Assembly (NCBI RefSeq): GCF_900099775.1
Contig: NZ_FMTM01000017.1
Coordinates: 1 to 64,000 of the forward strand
Direction of reading: 5' to 3'
Length of the DNA stretch: 64,000 nucleotides
From: Rhizobium mongolense subsp. loessense
Lineage (GTDB): Bacteria > Pseudomonadota > Alphaproteobacteria > Rhizobiales > Rhizobiaceae
Part shown: piece by piece, positions 11,498-20,191 of the stretch
Layout of the letters: each line of letters begins with the position of its first letter
Position numbering within the stretch: the stretch's first letter is position 1
Translations under genes and position numbers: made by a program
The notes under the pieces: generated by a model
What the model was told of the DNA's origin: nothing
Seen by the model: the letters and a program-made list of their open reading frames with translations, nothing else
The model's database searches: none

Positions 11498-12772
11498 TCA
11501 ATTCTTATCCAGACCGTAGCAGGAATGCAAAGTCCTGACAGCGAGTTCCGCATAAGGACCGTCGATCAGGATGGAAATCTTGATTTCCGAGGTCGTGATC
11601 GCCTTGATGTTGATGCCCTTCTCGGCAAGAGCCTTGAAAGCGGTGGCGGCAACACCGGCATGCGAACGCATGCCGATGCCGATGACCGAAACTTTGACCA
11701 AGCCCGATTCGTTCTGCACGACATCGTAGCCGATCTTCTCCTTGTTCTCGCCGAGCACCTTGATCGCCTTCTCGACGTCGCCCGAAGGCACAGTGAAGGT
11801 CATGTCGGTCTTTGAACCGTCCTCGGAAATGTTCTGGACGATCATGTCGACATTGATGTGGCTCTCGGCGAGGGGGCCGAAGATCGCGGCCGAAACGCCG
11901 GGCCGGTCGGCAAGACGGCGAAGCGAGATCTGAGCCTCATCCTTGGCATAGGCGATGCCGGTGACTACTTCTTGTTCCACGATTTCATCCTCGTCACAAA
12001 TCAGCGTTCCGGGCGGATTCAACAAATCACCCATGCCCGGAGCATCGGGATCTTCGAAAGAGGAGCGCACGAAGGTACGGACCTTGTGCACCATGGCAAG
12101 CTCGACTGAGCGGACCTGCAGCACCTTGGCGCCCAGCGAGGCCATTTCGAGCATTTCCTCGAAGGCGATCTTCTTCAGTCGACGCGCCTGCGGCACGATG
12201 CGCGGATCGGTCGTATAGACACCGTCGACATCGGTATAGATATCGCAGCGATCGGCTTTGACAGCAGCTGCGATCGCCACCGCCGATGTATCCGAACCGC
12301 CGCGGCCAAGCGTCGCTATCCGATTGTCCGGCCCGAGACCCTGGAAGCCGGCGATGACGGCAACCTGACCCTCGCCCATGCGCTTGATGATGTCGGCACC
12401 GTCGATTTCAAGGATGCGGGCAGCGCCATGCGCATTGTCCGTGCGGATCGGGATCTGCCAGCCCTGCCAGGAGCGCGCATTGATGTCCATGGCATGCAGC
12501 GCGATCGCCAGCAACCCGGAGGTCACCTGCTCACCGGAAGCCACGACCGCGTCATACTCGCGCGCATCGTAGAAAGGTGAATTGGCACCGACCACCTTCG
12601 GCGTCCCCTGCACCCAGCCGACCAGCTCGTTAGTCTTGCCGGACATCGCCGACACTACCACCGCAACCTCGTGGCCGGCATCGACTTCACGTTTCACATG
12701 GCGGGCAACGTTCTTGATGCGGTCCAGATCAGCGACGGACGTTCCGCCGAATTTCATTACGATGCGTGCCAT
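11498..12772 (-). CDS. lysC: Aspartate kinase
   Basis: This is a 424-residue monofunctional aspartokinase that phosphorylates aspartate in the first step of lysine, methionine, threonine and diaminopimelate synthesis. The N-terminal kinase motif KFGGTSV is at 7-13, the catalytic domain follows (RGGSDTSAVAIAAA), and a pair of C-terminal ACT domains starts near residue 265, so feedback inhibition by lysine or threonine is likely. No leader peptide or lysine riboswitch is visible in the 260 bases upstream. A second gene of this pathway, lysA, lies at 52.6 kb. Confidence 0.96.
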   Translation of the reverse strand: MARIVMKFGGTSVADLDRIKNVARHVKREVDAGHEVAVVVSAMSGKTNELVGWVQGTPKVVGANSPFYDAREYDAVVASGEQVTSGLLAIALHAMDINARSWQGWQIPIRTDNAHGAARILEIDGADIIKRMGEGQVAVIAGFQGLGPDNRIATLGRGGSDTSAVAIAAAVKADRCDIYTDVDGVYTTDPRIVPQARRLKKIAFEEMLEMASLGAKVLQVRSVELAMVHKVRTFVRSSFEDPDAPGMGDLLNPPGTLICDEDEIVEQEVVTGIAYAKDEAQISLRRLADRPGVSAAIFGPLAESHINVDMIVQNISEDGSKTDMTFTVPSGDVEKAIKVLGENKEKIGYDVVQNESGLVKVSVIGIGMRSHAGVAATAFKALAEKGINIKAITTSEIKISILIDGPYAELAVRTLHSCYGLDKN

Positions 12773-13043
12773 AAGCCTCTACCAGAGCAAACGCCGGGAG
12801 AGACGAAAGCCAGACCCGGCATGACGAAGCCCTGAAAAAAGCATGGCCGAAGGGTCGGATAAGGAGTCCGTGGAACCCTTCTAAGGCCTTGCACCCAAGG
12901 GCCCAAGTTGCGGCGTCTCTTAGCGAGTTTGAATGGGGGTGGCAAGGTGGCCGTCGACGGAAACGGAAAGACCCGAGGGGCAATCTCAGCCACCTTGAGG
13001 AAATCCGCTGATCGCGCACCGAATTCGGTGTAGGATGTTTTTC

Positions 13044-14453
13044 ATGAGTGAGGCCCGGTCTTTATTCGCACAACTGCGCCAGTCGGCGCAGCCGAAAATC
13101 GTCGATGCCATGGAGCGGCTCGTCCACGACGCCCCCGACCGCAAGCTTTGCCGTGTCAATGCGCTTGCCTTCGCAGCCAGCGAGGGCCTCGACGAAGAGC
13201 AGGTGGTCAACGCCTTCCTGCATGCGTCCCGCCTCGGCATATTCGATCTGTCATGGAACGTGCTGTGTCCCGGCTGTGGCGGGGTACTCGACGCCAATAC
13301 CTCGCTGAGGACCGTTCAGAGTGACGAGTATAACTGCGCACTTTGCGCGGCAGGCTACGAGCCGACGCTGGACGAGATGGTTGAAGTCACCTTCACTGTT
13401 AGTCCGCGGGTGCGCCGCATTGCCGCTCACAATCCGCACGAATTGCCGCCATTGGAATATTTCCGCCAGATCTATTGGAGTTCGGGTGTCGACCTGCCGG
13501 AGGAGGATTTTGAGGCGAGGGTCGACGAATTCGTGCTTGAATCCCTCGAACTGCCGTCAGGAGAGAAGGCCGTCATTTCCCTGCAGCTGCCTGCGGATTT
13601 CGTCATCATCTTCGAACCGGTCACCCATGCAGCGCAGTTCCTGGATATCAAAGGCGAGCCAACCAAGGAGCGGCAGAGCCTCTCGCTTGTATTCGATCGC
13701 GCACACCGGCATAGCGAGCCCCTTGAGCTGAGGCCGGGTCCGGTGCGCATTTCGGTGGAGAACCACACCGAAGTCCGCACCTTGCCTTCTGTTTGCATAG
13801 CGAATGAGGCCCTGCATGGTTTGCTCGGCCGCCGCCGTCCGTTCCTGACTGCCAAGCGCCTGCTCTCCAACCAAACCTTCCGCGACATCTACCGCACCGA
13901 CACGATAGAAGTGGATCAGCGGTTGAAGATCACCAGTCTGACCTTCCTCTTCACCGATCTCCGCGGTTCGACCGAGCTTTACGAAAGGGTAGGCGACCTC
14001 GCGGCATTCGACCTCGTGAAAACGCATTTCAGCATTCTCAACGACATCGTTGGCGCGGAAGCGGGTGCTGTTGTGAAAACAATCGGCGATGCGGTGATGG
14101 CCACTTTCCCGACCCCCGACCGGGCGGTCATCGCGGCTATGCAAATGCGCGAGGCGATGCGCAAGCTCAACCATGAACGCGGCAGTGAAGATCTGCTTCT
14201 GAAGATCGGCATCCACGAAGGACCATGCATCGCCGTGAACCTGAACGAACGGCAGGATTACTTCGGGCAGACGGTGAACATCGCCTCGCGCGTCCAGCAT
14301 CTGGCCACATCGCGCGAAATCTTCGCGACCGGCTCGGTGTTGGGCGACCCGCGCGCCTTCAGCCTTCTGACGGATCGCGGCCTCAATCCGATGTCGCAAA
14401 AAGTCACACTTCGCGGCATCACCCAAGAAATCAGCATCTTTGCGATTCCGTAA
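13044..14453 (+). CDS. Class III adenylate/guanylate cyclase with N-terminal zinc ribbon (DUF5939-like)
   Basis: This is a 469-residue cytosolic protein. The N-terminal half carries two CxxC pairs (C75/C78 in CPGCGG and C98/C101 in CALC), a probable zinc ribbon, and matches my memory of DUF5939 cyclases. The C-terminal class III cyclase domain (about 300-435) keeps the metal-binding FTDLRGSTELYERVG and the VVKTIGDAVMATF motif, and YFGQTVNIASR supplies the Asn and Arg of the transition state. It should make cAMP (or cGMP). I chose ATG 13044 because AGGA lies nine bases upstream; ATG 13035 is the alternative. No membrane segment is present. Confidence 0.9.
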   Translation: MSEARSLFAQLRQSAQPKIVDAMERLVHDAPDRKLCRVNALAFAASEGLDEEQVVNAFLHASRLGIFDLSWNVLCPGCGGVLDANTSLRTVQSDEYNCALCAAGYEPTLDEMVEVTFTVSPRVRRIAAHNPHELPPLEYFRQIYWSSGVDLPEEDFEARVDEFVLESLELPSGEKAVISLQLPADFVIIFEPVTHAAQFLDIKGEPTKERQSLSLVFDRAHRHSEPLELRPGPVRISVENHTEVRTLPSVCIANEALHGLLGRRRPFLTAKRLLSNQTFRDIYRTDTIEVDQRLKITSLTFLFTDLRGSTELYERVGDLAAFDLVKTHFSILNDIVGAEAGAVVKTIGDAVMATFPTPDRAVIAAMQMREAMRKLNHERGSEDLLLKIGIHEGPCIAVNLNERQDYFGQTVNIASRVQHLATSREIFATGSVLGDPRAFSLLTDRGLNPMSQKVTLRGITQEISIFAIP

Positions 14454-14487
14454 GCAACCTTCCTGGCCTTCGAAGACGGCTCAGCAC

Positions 14488-14931
14488 TCATTGATTTTTG
14501 ATGATGCTGATGGCGCCGCTCACCTCGAGGATAGCGAAGCGGATGTCCTTGACGCTTTCGACACCTTGTTGATTGCGCGCGGCCTCGAGCACGTCTTCCA
14601 TCTGCAGCCTGCAGCCGCGCATGGCCTCCTGGTCTGCAACCCCATTCGCAATCAGAATGGTCGGAACACCGTCGATGACCTTGGCCGCAAGTGGTGACCA
14701 GCTCTTGAGATAGGAGAGCAGGATATCCGCAAGAAACAGGGTCAAGATCAGCACGATCGCATTGGTTATCGAAAAATCGTCGCCGAGCATCGCCTGCTGC
14801 GTCGTCTCGGAGACCACCAACAAGATCACGAGGTCGAACGGCGTCATCTGTGCGAGCGTCCGGCGGCCCGACAGGCGAATGATGACAAGGAGGGCAAAAT
14901 AGATCGAAAGGCCGCGAATTACGCTTTCCAT
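14488..14931 (-). CDS. DUF421 (YetF-like) membrane protein
   Basis: This is a 147-residue protein with three N-terminal hydrophobic segments and a soluble C-terminal portion, as in the DUF421/YetF family. The family motif appears as RLSGRRTLAQMTPFDLV near residues 20-36. The function is unknown; other family members are linked to spore or envelope physiology. It lies 12 bases after the preceding membrane-anchored gene (15447-14944), so the two probably form a small operon. It converges on the cyclase gene. Confidence 0.85.
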   Translation of the reverse strand: MESVIRGLSIYFALLVIIRLSGRRTLAQMTPFDLVILLVVSETTQQAMLGDDFSITNAIVLILTLFLADILLSYLKSWSPLAAKVIDGVPTILIANGVADQEAMRGCRLQMEDVLEAARNQQGVESVKDIRFAILEVSGAISIIKNQ

Positions 14932-14943
14932 ATCGAGTTCTCC

Positions 14944-15447
14944 TCACGGAAGGATCAAGACAAGCGGCGCCGAAACGTGATCGCCGATACCGAGACGAAT
15001 GCGATGAAAGCCCGGCGACTGGGTGTGTAGGCGGAACCTGACATCGATCGGCATGCCTGGATCGCCGGTGAACTGATAGTGGATCAAGCCGGCTTTGGAC
15101 GTTACCGCCTTTGGTGGCGGATCGATGCCCTCGACGAAGAAGCCCTTCAGAAACGCTGCATCGACTGTGAAGACGCAATCCACATCGCCGGGTCCGAATC
15201 GAACATGGATCTCGTCCGGCGCATTCCATCGCGAGATGGCTGGGTAGTCGACCGTTCCTTGCGGCGTTTCCACCGAGACGCGGGAAAGATATCCGCCCTT
15301 TCCCAACGCGCCGAAGAGGCAGCTCGCGAGGATAAGGCCGAAGACAAACCAGGCGGCGCGCTGAATGATCCAGACCCGCCGTTGAAAGTCCCGATGTTCA
15401 GTGACGCCGTCGGGCAAAAAGTCGCTGCCGGTCCTTTTGTTCGTCAT
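14944..15447 (-). CDS. Conserved membrane-anchored protein of unknown function, partner of the DUF421 gene
   Basis: This is a 167-residue protein with one hydrophobic segment near residues 30-50 (AAWFVFGLILASCLFGAL), followed by a probable periplasmic beta-rich domain. It has no recognised catalytic motif. In rhizobia a similar protein is commonly found immediately upstream of a DUF421 gene, as here. I chose MTNKRTGSDF as the start. The frame stays open for 15 more codons upstream, but the extra residues look non-native. No function is proposed. Confidence 0.72.
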   Translation of the reverse strand: MTNKRTGSDFLPDGVTEHRDFQRRVWIIQRAAWFVFGLILASCLFGALGKGGYLSRVSVETPQGTVDYPAISRWNAPDEIHVRFGPGDVDCVFTVDAAFLKGFFVEGIDPPPKAVTSKAGLIHYQFTGDPGMPIDVRFRLHTQSPGFHRIRLGIGDHVSAPLVLILP

Positions 15448-15584
15448 CTGCGCCGCCTTTATCCGCCTGCGAGATAACGCCGCGGGCCGCAACGAGTTTC
15501 AAAAATTCAAGGAACCCAACCTATGCCGAGTTGAAAGGTCGGAGGTTCCAATGAAACAGAGGACCGCTCGGAAATTGGCGCCAT

Positions 15585-15803
15585 ATGTCGACATGCAGCG
15601 CCTATGCTGCAGGCGGCGAAACCGACGTGTGCGTGATGGCGACGACGATTGATCTCGGCTATCGCGTCATCCGTGTCGAAGATGCGTTCTGCAGCAACGA
15701 CGACCAAACCTTTGATGCCTCGCTGGAACCTCTGAGAAATCGCCTCTCCGTTCAGCTCGAGGTGATTGCAACGGATGACTTTTTGCAGCAAGCACGTGGT
15801 TGA
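15585..15803 (+). pseudogene. C-terminal remnant of an isochorismatase-family cysteine hydrolase
   Basis: The frame from about 15609 reads GGETDVCVMATTIDLGYRV and then a tail ending LEPLRNRLSVQLEVIATDDF. This matches the end of isochorismatase-like hydrolases, including the catalytic cysteine in the GGETDVCV motif. Only about 65 residues of a normal 190-220 survive. The N-terminal core with the catalytic Asp and Lys is absent, and homology stops abruptly before the GG. No alternative frame upstream restores it. The ORF start at 15585 adds unrelated residues. I infer a 5' deletion and a dead gene. Confidence 0.8.
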
Positions 15804-15882
15804 TCGAGCATGCTTCACTATATCCGTTGAAACTAGAGCCGCATAAGAAAGCACGCACTCCTTCACGCCGGCAGAAGCCACG

Positions 15883-17310
15883 ATGAGCAAGCCACTGGAA
15901 ACCGCCACGCCACATCCGCTGGACCTTCCTGCAATGGAAATCGCAAGCGGCATCTGCCAGGGCCGGTTCGCCTCCGAAAACGTGGTGGCGGAATCGATCC
16001 GCCGCGCCAAGGCGGTGCGCGAAACGCTGAATCCGTTCACCGTCCTTCGTGAGGAGCAGGCGCTCGAAGCGGCCCGCGAGGCGGATCGCGCCGTCGCTCG
16101 CGGCGAAGCAACCGGCCCACTACACGGTGTACCGTTTGCCGCCAAGGACCTGACGCCGACCGCAGGCGATCTGACGACGCTGGGCTCATGGACAAAGGGC
16201 GACTGGGTGCCCGCCGAAACAGCGCTCTGCATCCGCCGTCTTCAAGCCGCGGGTGCCATTCTGATGGGAAAAACGACAACGCCGGAATTCGCCTTTGCGA
16301 GCTTCACCGAAAGCCCGCGCTGGGGCGTGACCCGCAACCCGTGGGATCCGGAGCGCACCTGCGGCGGCTCCTCTGGTGGGTCGGCAGTTGCGGTCGCGAC
16401 CGGCGTCGTGCCCTTCGCGGAGGGCACGGATATGGGCGGCTCTGTGCGTATTCCCTCCGCATTCTGCGGCACGGTCGGTCTGAAACCGAGCCTCGGACGA
16501 ATTCCGATGACGATCCTCCCAAGTGTTTTCGACAACATCTCGCATTTCGGTCCGCTCGCGCGCACGGTGGGAGACGCCGTCGCCTTCATGGAAGCGGCCT
16601 GCGGTCCGAGCGACGAGGACATTTCTTCGCTGCCGATCGGCTTCGTGTCACATGCGGCACGAGACAGCCAGCTGGAAGGCAAGCGTTTCGCACTCTCAAT
16701 GGACCTCGGTTACTATCGTATCCAGCCCGAGGTCGAGCATGCGATACGTGCTGCTGTCGAGGAATTGCGCCGCGCCGGCGCCATCGTCGATGAAGTCCCG
16801 ATGCATTGGACGCGGTCGGTTAACGATGAATGGTTCGATCTCTGGTGCGTCTTCATGTCTGGCTTCTTCGGCGAGACGATTACCGAATACCGGGAGAAAA
16901 TGGATCCCGCCGTCGTAGCAATGATCGAGCGCGGCTTTTCAATGAATGCCACCGCTTACAAGCGCGTGGAACTGCTGCGCACCGCAATGTGGCGCGATAT
17001 GGCAAAGCTCTTCGAGAGCTACGATGCCCTGCTCTGCCCCACCTGCGCCATTACCGCTCCGCTCGCCAGCGGAACTGACGACGACTATGTCGCGACCTGT
17101 CCGGACGGCCGTTTCGCCGGGCTCGACATGACCTGCCCTTTCAACATGCTGCCGCAACTGCCCGCGCTTTCACTGCCGGTCGGTCCCGCAGCAAATGGCA
17201 TGCCGGTCGGGCTGCAGATCGTCGGACGCCGCTTTGCCGACGAAGACGTCCTGGCGATAGGTGCGGCACTCGAGGCGCGTCTAGCCGTTCCCCGTTTTCC
17301 CGCCTCTTGA
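15883..17310 (+). CDS. Amidase (amidase-signature family)
   Basis: This is a 475-residue amidase-signature hydrolase. The Ser-cisSer-Lys machinery is visible: the lysine in FAAKDLTPTAG (near residue 87) and the Gly/Ser-rich stretch CGGSSGGSAVAVATG (near 160-175) followed by TDMGGSVRIPSAFCG with the nucleophilic serine. The family cleaves amide bonds in substrates from indoleacetamide to Gln-tRNA. Absence of gatC/gatB neighbours argues against a GatA role. It lies 53 bases before ubiG on the same strand. The substrate is unknown. Confidence 0.9.
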   Translation: MSKPLETATPHPLDLPAMEIASGICQGRFASENVVAESIRRAKAVRETLNPFTVLREEQALEAAREADRAVARGEATGPLHGVPFAAKDLTPTAGDLTTLGSWTKGDWVPAETALCIRRLQAAGAILMGKTTTPEFAFASFTESPRWGVTRNPWDPERTCGGSSGGSAVAVATGVVPFAEGTDMGGSVRIPSAFCGTVGLKPSLGRIPMTILPSVFDNISHFGPLARTVGDAVAFMEAACGPSDEDISSLPIGFVSHAARDSQLEGKRFALSMDLGYYRIQPEVEHAIRAAVEELRRAGAIVDEVPMHWTRSVNDEWFDLWCVFMSGFFGETITEYREKMDPAVVAMIERGFSMNATAYKRVELLRTAMWRDMAKLFESYDALLCPTCAITAPLASGTDDDYVATCPDGRFAGLDMTCPFNMLPQLPALSLPVGPAANGMPVGLQIVGRRFADEDVLAIGAALEARLAVPRFPAS

Positions 17311-17363
17311 CTTATGCTGCTGATCGTCCGACTTCACTCACGACGAACGCAAGGAGCAGGGTC

Positions 17364-18110
17364 ATGAGCGACGCGGCAAAAAGCACGATCGACCAGAGCG
17401 AGGTGGACCGCTTTTCCGCAATGGCAGCGGAATGGTGGAGCCCGACCGGCAAGTTCAGACCGCTGCACAAGTTCAACCCGGTGCGCCTCACCTATATCCG
17501 CGACAAGACAGCCGAAAACTTCGGCCGTGACCAGAAGAGTCCGCGTCCGCTGGAGGGCCTGCGCGTGCTTGACATCGGCTGCGGCGGCGGCCTGCTTTCG
17601 GAACCCGTCGCCCGCATGGGCGCAAGTGTTGTCGGTGCAGATCCCTCGGAGAAAAACATCGGCATTGCCTCGACACACGCGCAAGCGACTGGCGTCACAG
17701 TCGATTACCGCGCAGTCACCGCCGAACAGCTTGCGGAAGCCGGCGAGACCTTCGATATCGTGCTGAACATGGAAGTCGTCGAACATGTCGCCGACGTCGA
17801 ATTCTTCATGACGACCTGCGCCAGAATGGTGCGCCCCGGCGGGCTGATGTTCGTCGCCACCATCAACCGCACGATGAAGGCCGCCGCACTTGCGATCTTC
17901 GCGGCCGAGAACATCCTGCGCTGGCTGCCGCGCGGCACCCATCAATATGAAAAGCTGGTGCGCCCTGAAGAGTTGGAAAAGCCGCTTGCGGCGAGCGGCA
18001 TGACGATTATCGAGCGCACCGGCGTCTTCTTCAATCCGCTGTCGAACCAGTGGAACCTGTCCAAGGATATGGACGTGAACTACATGCTGCTGGCGAAGCG
18101 GCCCGAATAG
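17364..18110 (+). CDS. ubiG: Ubiquinone biosynthesis O-methyltransferase
   Basis: This is a 248-residue methyltransferase that performs the two O-methylation steps of ubiquinone synthesis. The SAM-binding motif VLDIGCGGGLLSEPVARMG is near residues 69-87, and the UbiG-specific VVEHVADVEFF and RGTHQYEKLVRPEEL stretches are present. I chose the ATG at 17364 (MSDAAKSTID), preceded by AAGGAGCAGG. The frame is open 19 codons further upstream, overlapping the amidase stop, but that extension is not family-like. It converges on the DUF1178 gene. Confidence 0.95.
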   Translation: MSDAAKSTIDQSEVDRFSAMAAEWWSPTGKFRPLHKFNPVRLTYIRDKTAENFGRDQKSPRPLEGLRVLDIGCGGGLLSEPVARMGASVVGADPSEKNIGIASTHAQATGVTVDYRAVTAEQLAEAGETFDIVLNMEVVEHVADVEFFMTTCARMVRPGGLMFVATINRTMKAAALAIFAAENILRWLPRGTHQYEKLVRPEELEKPLAASGMTIIERTGVFFNPLSNQWNLSKDMDVNYMLLAKRPE

Positions 18111-18113
18111 CGA

Positions 18114-18542
18114 TCAGTTCACGTCTTCGGGCAGCACCGGAAGCGCTGCAATTTCGATGCCTTCTTCGAGCAGCGCCTGGGCCTCGTCGGTCGTCGCCTG
18201 TCCGATGATGCCGCGGGCGTCCGCCTCGCCATAGTGAATCTTGCGAGCTTCTTCGGGAAACTGCGCGCCGACATCCTCGGCGTTCGCCTTGATGTGAGCG
18301 ACAGCCGCCTTCAGCTTCTCAAAGGCGTCGCGGCGCGCGGTATCCATCGCCAGCGTCTTGATCTCGTCCTTCTTGCGGGCGGTCGAGACGGATGGCGCCA
18401 TCAACGCCTTCGAGATGGATGTGGAATTACAGACCGGACAGGTGAGGTGACCGGACGCAACTTGCCGGTCGAAATCGGCACTTTGGGAAAACCATGCTTC
18501 GAATTCGTGGGCATTCTCGCAACTGAGGGAATAACGGATCAA
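18114..18542 (-). CDS. DUF1178 family protein
   Basis: This is a 142-residue cytosolic protein of a family common in Alpha- and Betaproteobacteria. The N-terminus carries a C-x-n-CxxC arrangement (C8, then CPVC near 36-39), which suggests a small zinc-ribbon fold, followed by a predicted helical region. The start overlaps the stop of the upstream nitrilase gene by four bases, so translation is coupled. The conserved grxC-nitrilase-DUF1178 order hints at a redox or metabolite-repair link, but no function is established. Confidence 0.88.
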   Translation of the reverse strand: MIRYSLSCENAHEFEAWFSQSADFDRQVASGHLTCPVCNSTSISKALMAPSVSTARKKDEIKTLAMDTARRDAFEKLKAAVAHIKANAEDVGAQFPEEARKIHYGEADARGIIGQATTDEAQALLEEGIEIAALPVLPEDVN

Positions 18543-19396
18543 GTGGCGACGCCTCCCACGACAGCCCCTGTTATTTTTTCGATCGAGAATTCACGGCCGT
18601 TCTTCAGATTCGGAATCTTGTCACGCGCGGCCTTGACCGCCGTTCGATCGATGTCCGCGACAATCACCGCCTCGCCGGTACCGCCGGCCGAGGCCAGCAC
18701 CTTGCCCCAGGGATCGATGATCATCGAATGCCCGTAGGTCTCGCGGCCGTCCTCATGAAGCCCGGCCTGGGCCGCAGCAATGACGAAAACCCCGTTTTCG
18801 ATGGCGCGGGCGCGAAGCAGGATTTCCCAATGCGCCTCACCCGTCTGCCTCGTGAATGCGGCAGGCACCGTCATGACTTCCGCCCCGGCAATCGCCTGGG
18901 CGCGGAAAAGCGCAGGAAACCGAACATCGTAGCAAATCGAAAAGCCCATTTCCGCAAATGGCAGCGACAAGACGCGCGCTTCCGAGCCCGGACGATAGGC
19001 GGCACTCTCCCGCCAGCTTTCGCCGTTATCGAGATCGACGTCGAACATATGGATCTTATCGTAGCGATTGAGGATTTTGCCTTGCGGGCCGAAGAGAAAG
19101 CCGCGATTGGCGATCTTGCCGTCGTCGAGTGCGATCGCCGTCGAGCCCACATGCAGGTAGATGCCGAGTTCGGCAGCGAGCGCGGATGCCGTTCTGACGA
19201 TGATGTCGTCCGACTCGCCGCGCAACACCAGTTTCGCGCCAACCCTGTCGCGCTGCAGCATGCCGGTCATTTCCGGCGTCTGCACATAGATGGCGCCCTG
19301 GGCTGCTGCCTCACGCACCAAGTGCATCATCGAGGCTGCGTTCCTCGCGGGATCGACTCCGGAACACATCTGAACGGCAGCGGCCTTGAACGTCAT
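18539..19396 (-). CDS. Carbon-nitrogen hydrolase (nitrilase superfamily, Nit1-like)
   Basis: This is a 285-residue member of the nitrilase superfamily with an intact Glu-Lys-Cys triad: E42 in QTPEMTG, K114 in NRYDKIHMFD and C155 in GFSICYDVRFP. This sequence type resembles Nit1/NitFhit-like amidases, several of which hydrolyse deaminated glutathione as metabolite repair. That fits the adjacent glutaredoxin gene but remains inference. The start lies ten bases after the grxC stop, and the end overlaps the DUF1178 gene. Confidence 0.9.
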   Translation of the reverse strand: MTFKAAAVQMCSGVDPARNAASMMHLVREAAAQGAIYVQTPEMTGMLQRDRVGAKLVLRGESDDIIVRTASALAAELGIYLHVGSTAIALDDGKIANRGFLFGPQGKILNRYDKIHMFDVDLDNGESWRESAAYRPGSEARVLSLPFAEMGFSICYDVRFPALFRAQAIAGAEVMTVPAAFTRQTGEAHWEILLRARAIENGVFVIAAAQAGLHEDGRETYGHSMIIDPWGKVLASAGGTGEAVIVADIDRTAVKAARDKIPNLKNGREFSIEKITGAVVGGVAT

Positions 19397-19406
19397 CGGT
19401 CTTCCC

Positions 19407-19664
19407 TCAGGCTACCAGCATGGGATCGAGCCCGCCGGCCCGGTCCAACGCATAAAGATCATCGCATCCGCCAACATGCTGTCCGCCTATGAATATCTGC
19501 GGGAATGTCGTCCTGCCATTTGACTTGCCAATCATCTCCTGGCGAAGGTCCGGCGAAAAGGTCGCGTCGTGTTCGACATAATCGATCCCTTTCTCTTCGA
19601 GAAGAGATTTTGCGCGAGCGCAATAGCCGCAGAACTGCCGCGTATAGATGATGACTGGTGCCAT
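19407..19664 (-). CDS. grxC: Glutaredoxin 3
   Basis: This is an 85-residue dithiol glutaredoxin that reduces disulfides and glutathionylated proteins with glutathione. The active site is C12-G-Y-C15, and the glutathione-binding TFPQIFIGGQHVGGCDDL stretch is complete. It is the first intact gene of a minus-strand operon with the nitrilase and DUF1178 genes. A comF pseudogene lies immediately upstream on the same strand, so grxC may now depend on a promoter within or next to that remnant. Confidence 0.95.
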   Translation of the reverse strand: MAPVIIYTRQFCGYCARAKSLLEEKGIDYVEHDATFSPDLRQEMIGKSNGRTTFPQIFIGGQHVGGCDDLYALDRAGGLDPMLVA

Positions 19665-19698
19665 ATTTTACCTCCAGACGGATGCCGGTTTCTTTTTC

Positions 19699-20187
19699 TC
19701 ATATAGGTTCCGAGAAAGCCCTTGCAAAGGTTAAACCGTGATGTCCTCGGCGCCGCCCGCCGAAGAACGCGGGTTGCGGGCAAGCTCTGCTTTGGAGACC
19801 GTGGACGAGGTCGCCGACGGCGTGATCGTGCGCGACGACTGAGCGAAGCCGGTCGAAGGGCATTGGTGATCGCCTCGGCGCTCAGTATTCCTGCACCGAG
19901 ATCGTGCGAGAACGGCAGACCCAGCACTTGGCAACAAAGCCGCTCGATGAAGTGCATGCGGGACCAGCATTTCGGACATGATCCGCGGTGGCCAGCAGCA
20001 ATAATGCCGCAGGCGGCGCGGACCGGTGGAAAGTGCCGATCGGCGAACATGGCAAAGGGCGCAAGAATCGCGTTAATCGCAGCGCCCCGGTCAATCGAAA
20101 TTGATGAGCCCCATTTGCGAAGATTGGCGCTTGCCGCAGGAAAGGAAAATCCGCCTTGCCGCCCTTCGCGCGCAGGACTATGGACAT
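19699..20187 (-). pseudogene. comF: comF pseudogene: internal deletion, frameshifts and lost zinc cysteine
   Basis: On the minus strand one frame reads a ComF N-terminus: HFPPVRAACGIIAAGHRG, then CPKCWSRMHFIE and GLPFSHDLGAGILSAEAI (to about 19870). A shift to a second frame continues FDRLRSVVAHDHAVGDLVHG. After about 19800 the sequence jumps to what looks like the ComF C-terminus in two further frames (TRVLRRA, AEDITV, then LTFARAFSEPI, stop at 19699-19701). The central phosphoribosyltransferase region is missing, and a zinc-ribbon cysteine is Arg (PPVRAAC). No good start codon is in frame. A normal ComF is about 230-260 residues. The gene is dead. Confidence 0.82.
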
Positions 20188-20191
20188 GCGC

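Noticed and set aside
15515..15556. GGAACC ... GGTTCC inverted repeat considered as an EcfG-type stress promoter for the DUF421 pair
   Set aside because: Neither strand has the expected -10 element at the required spacing after GGAACC.
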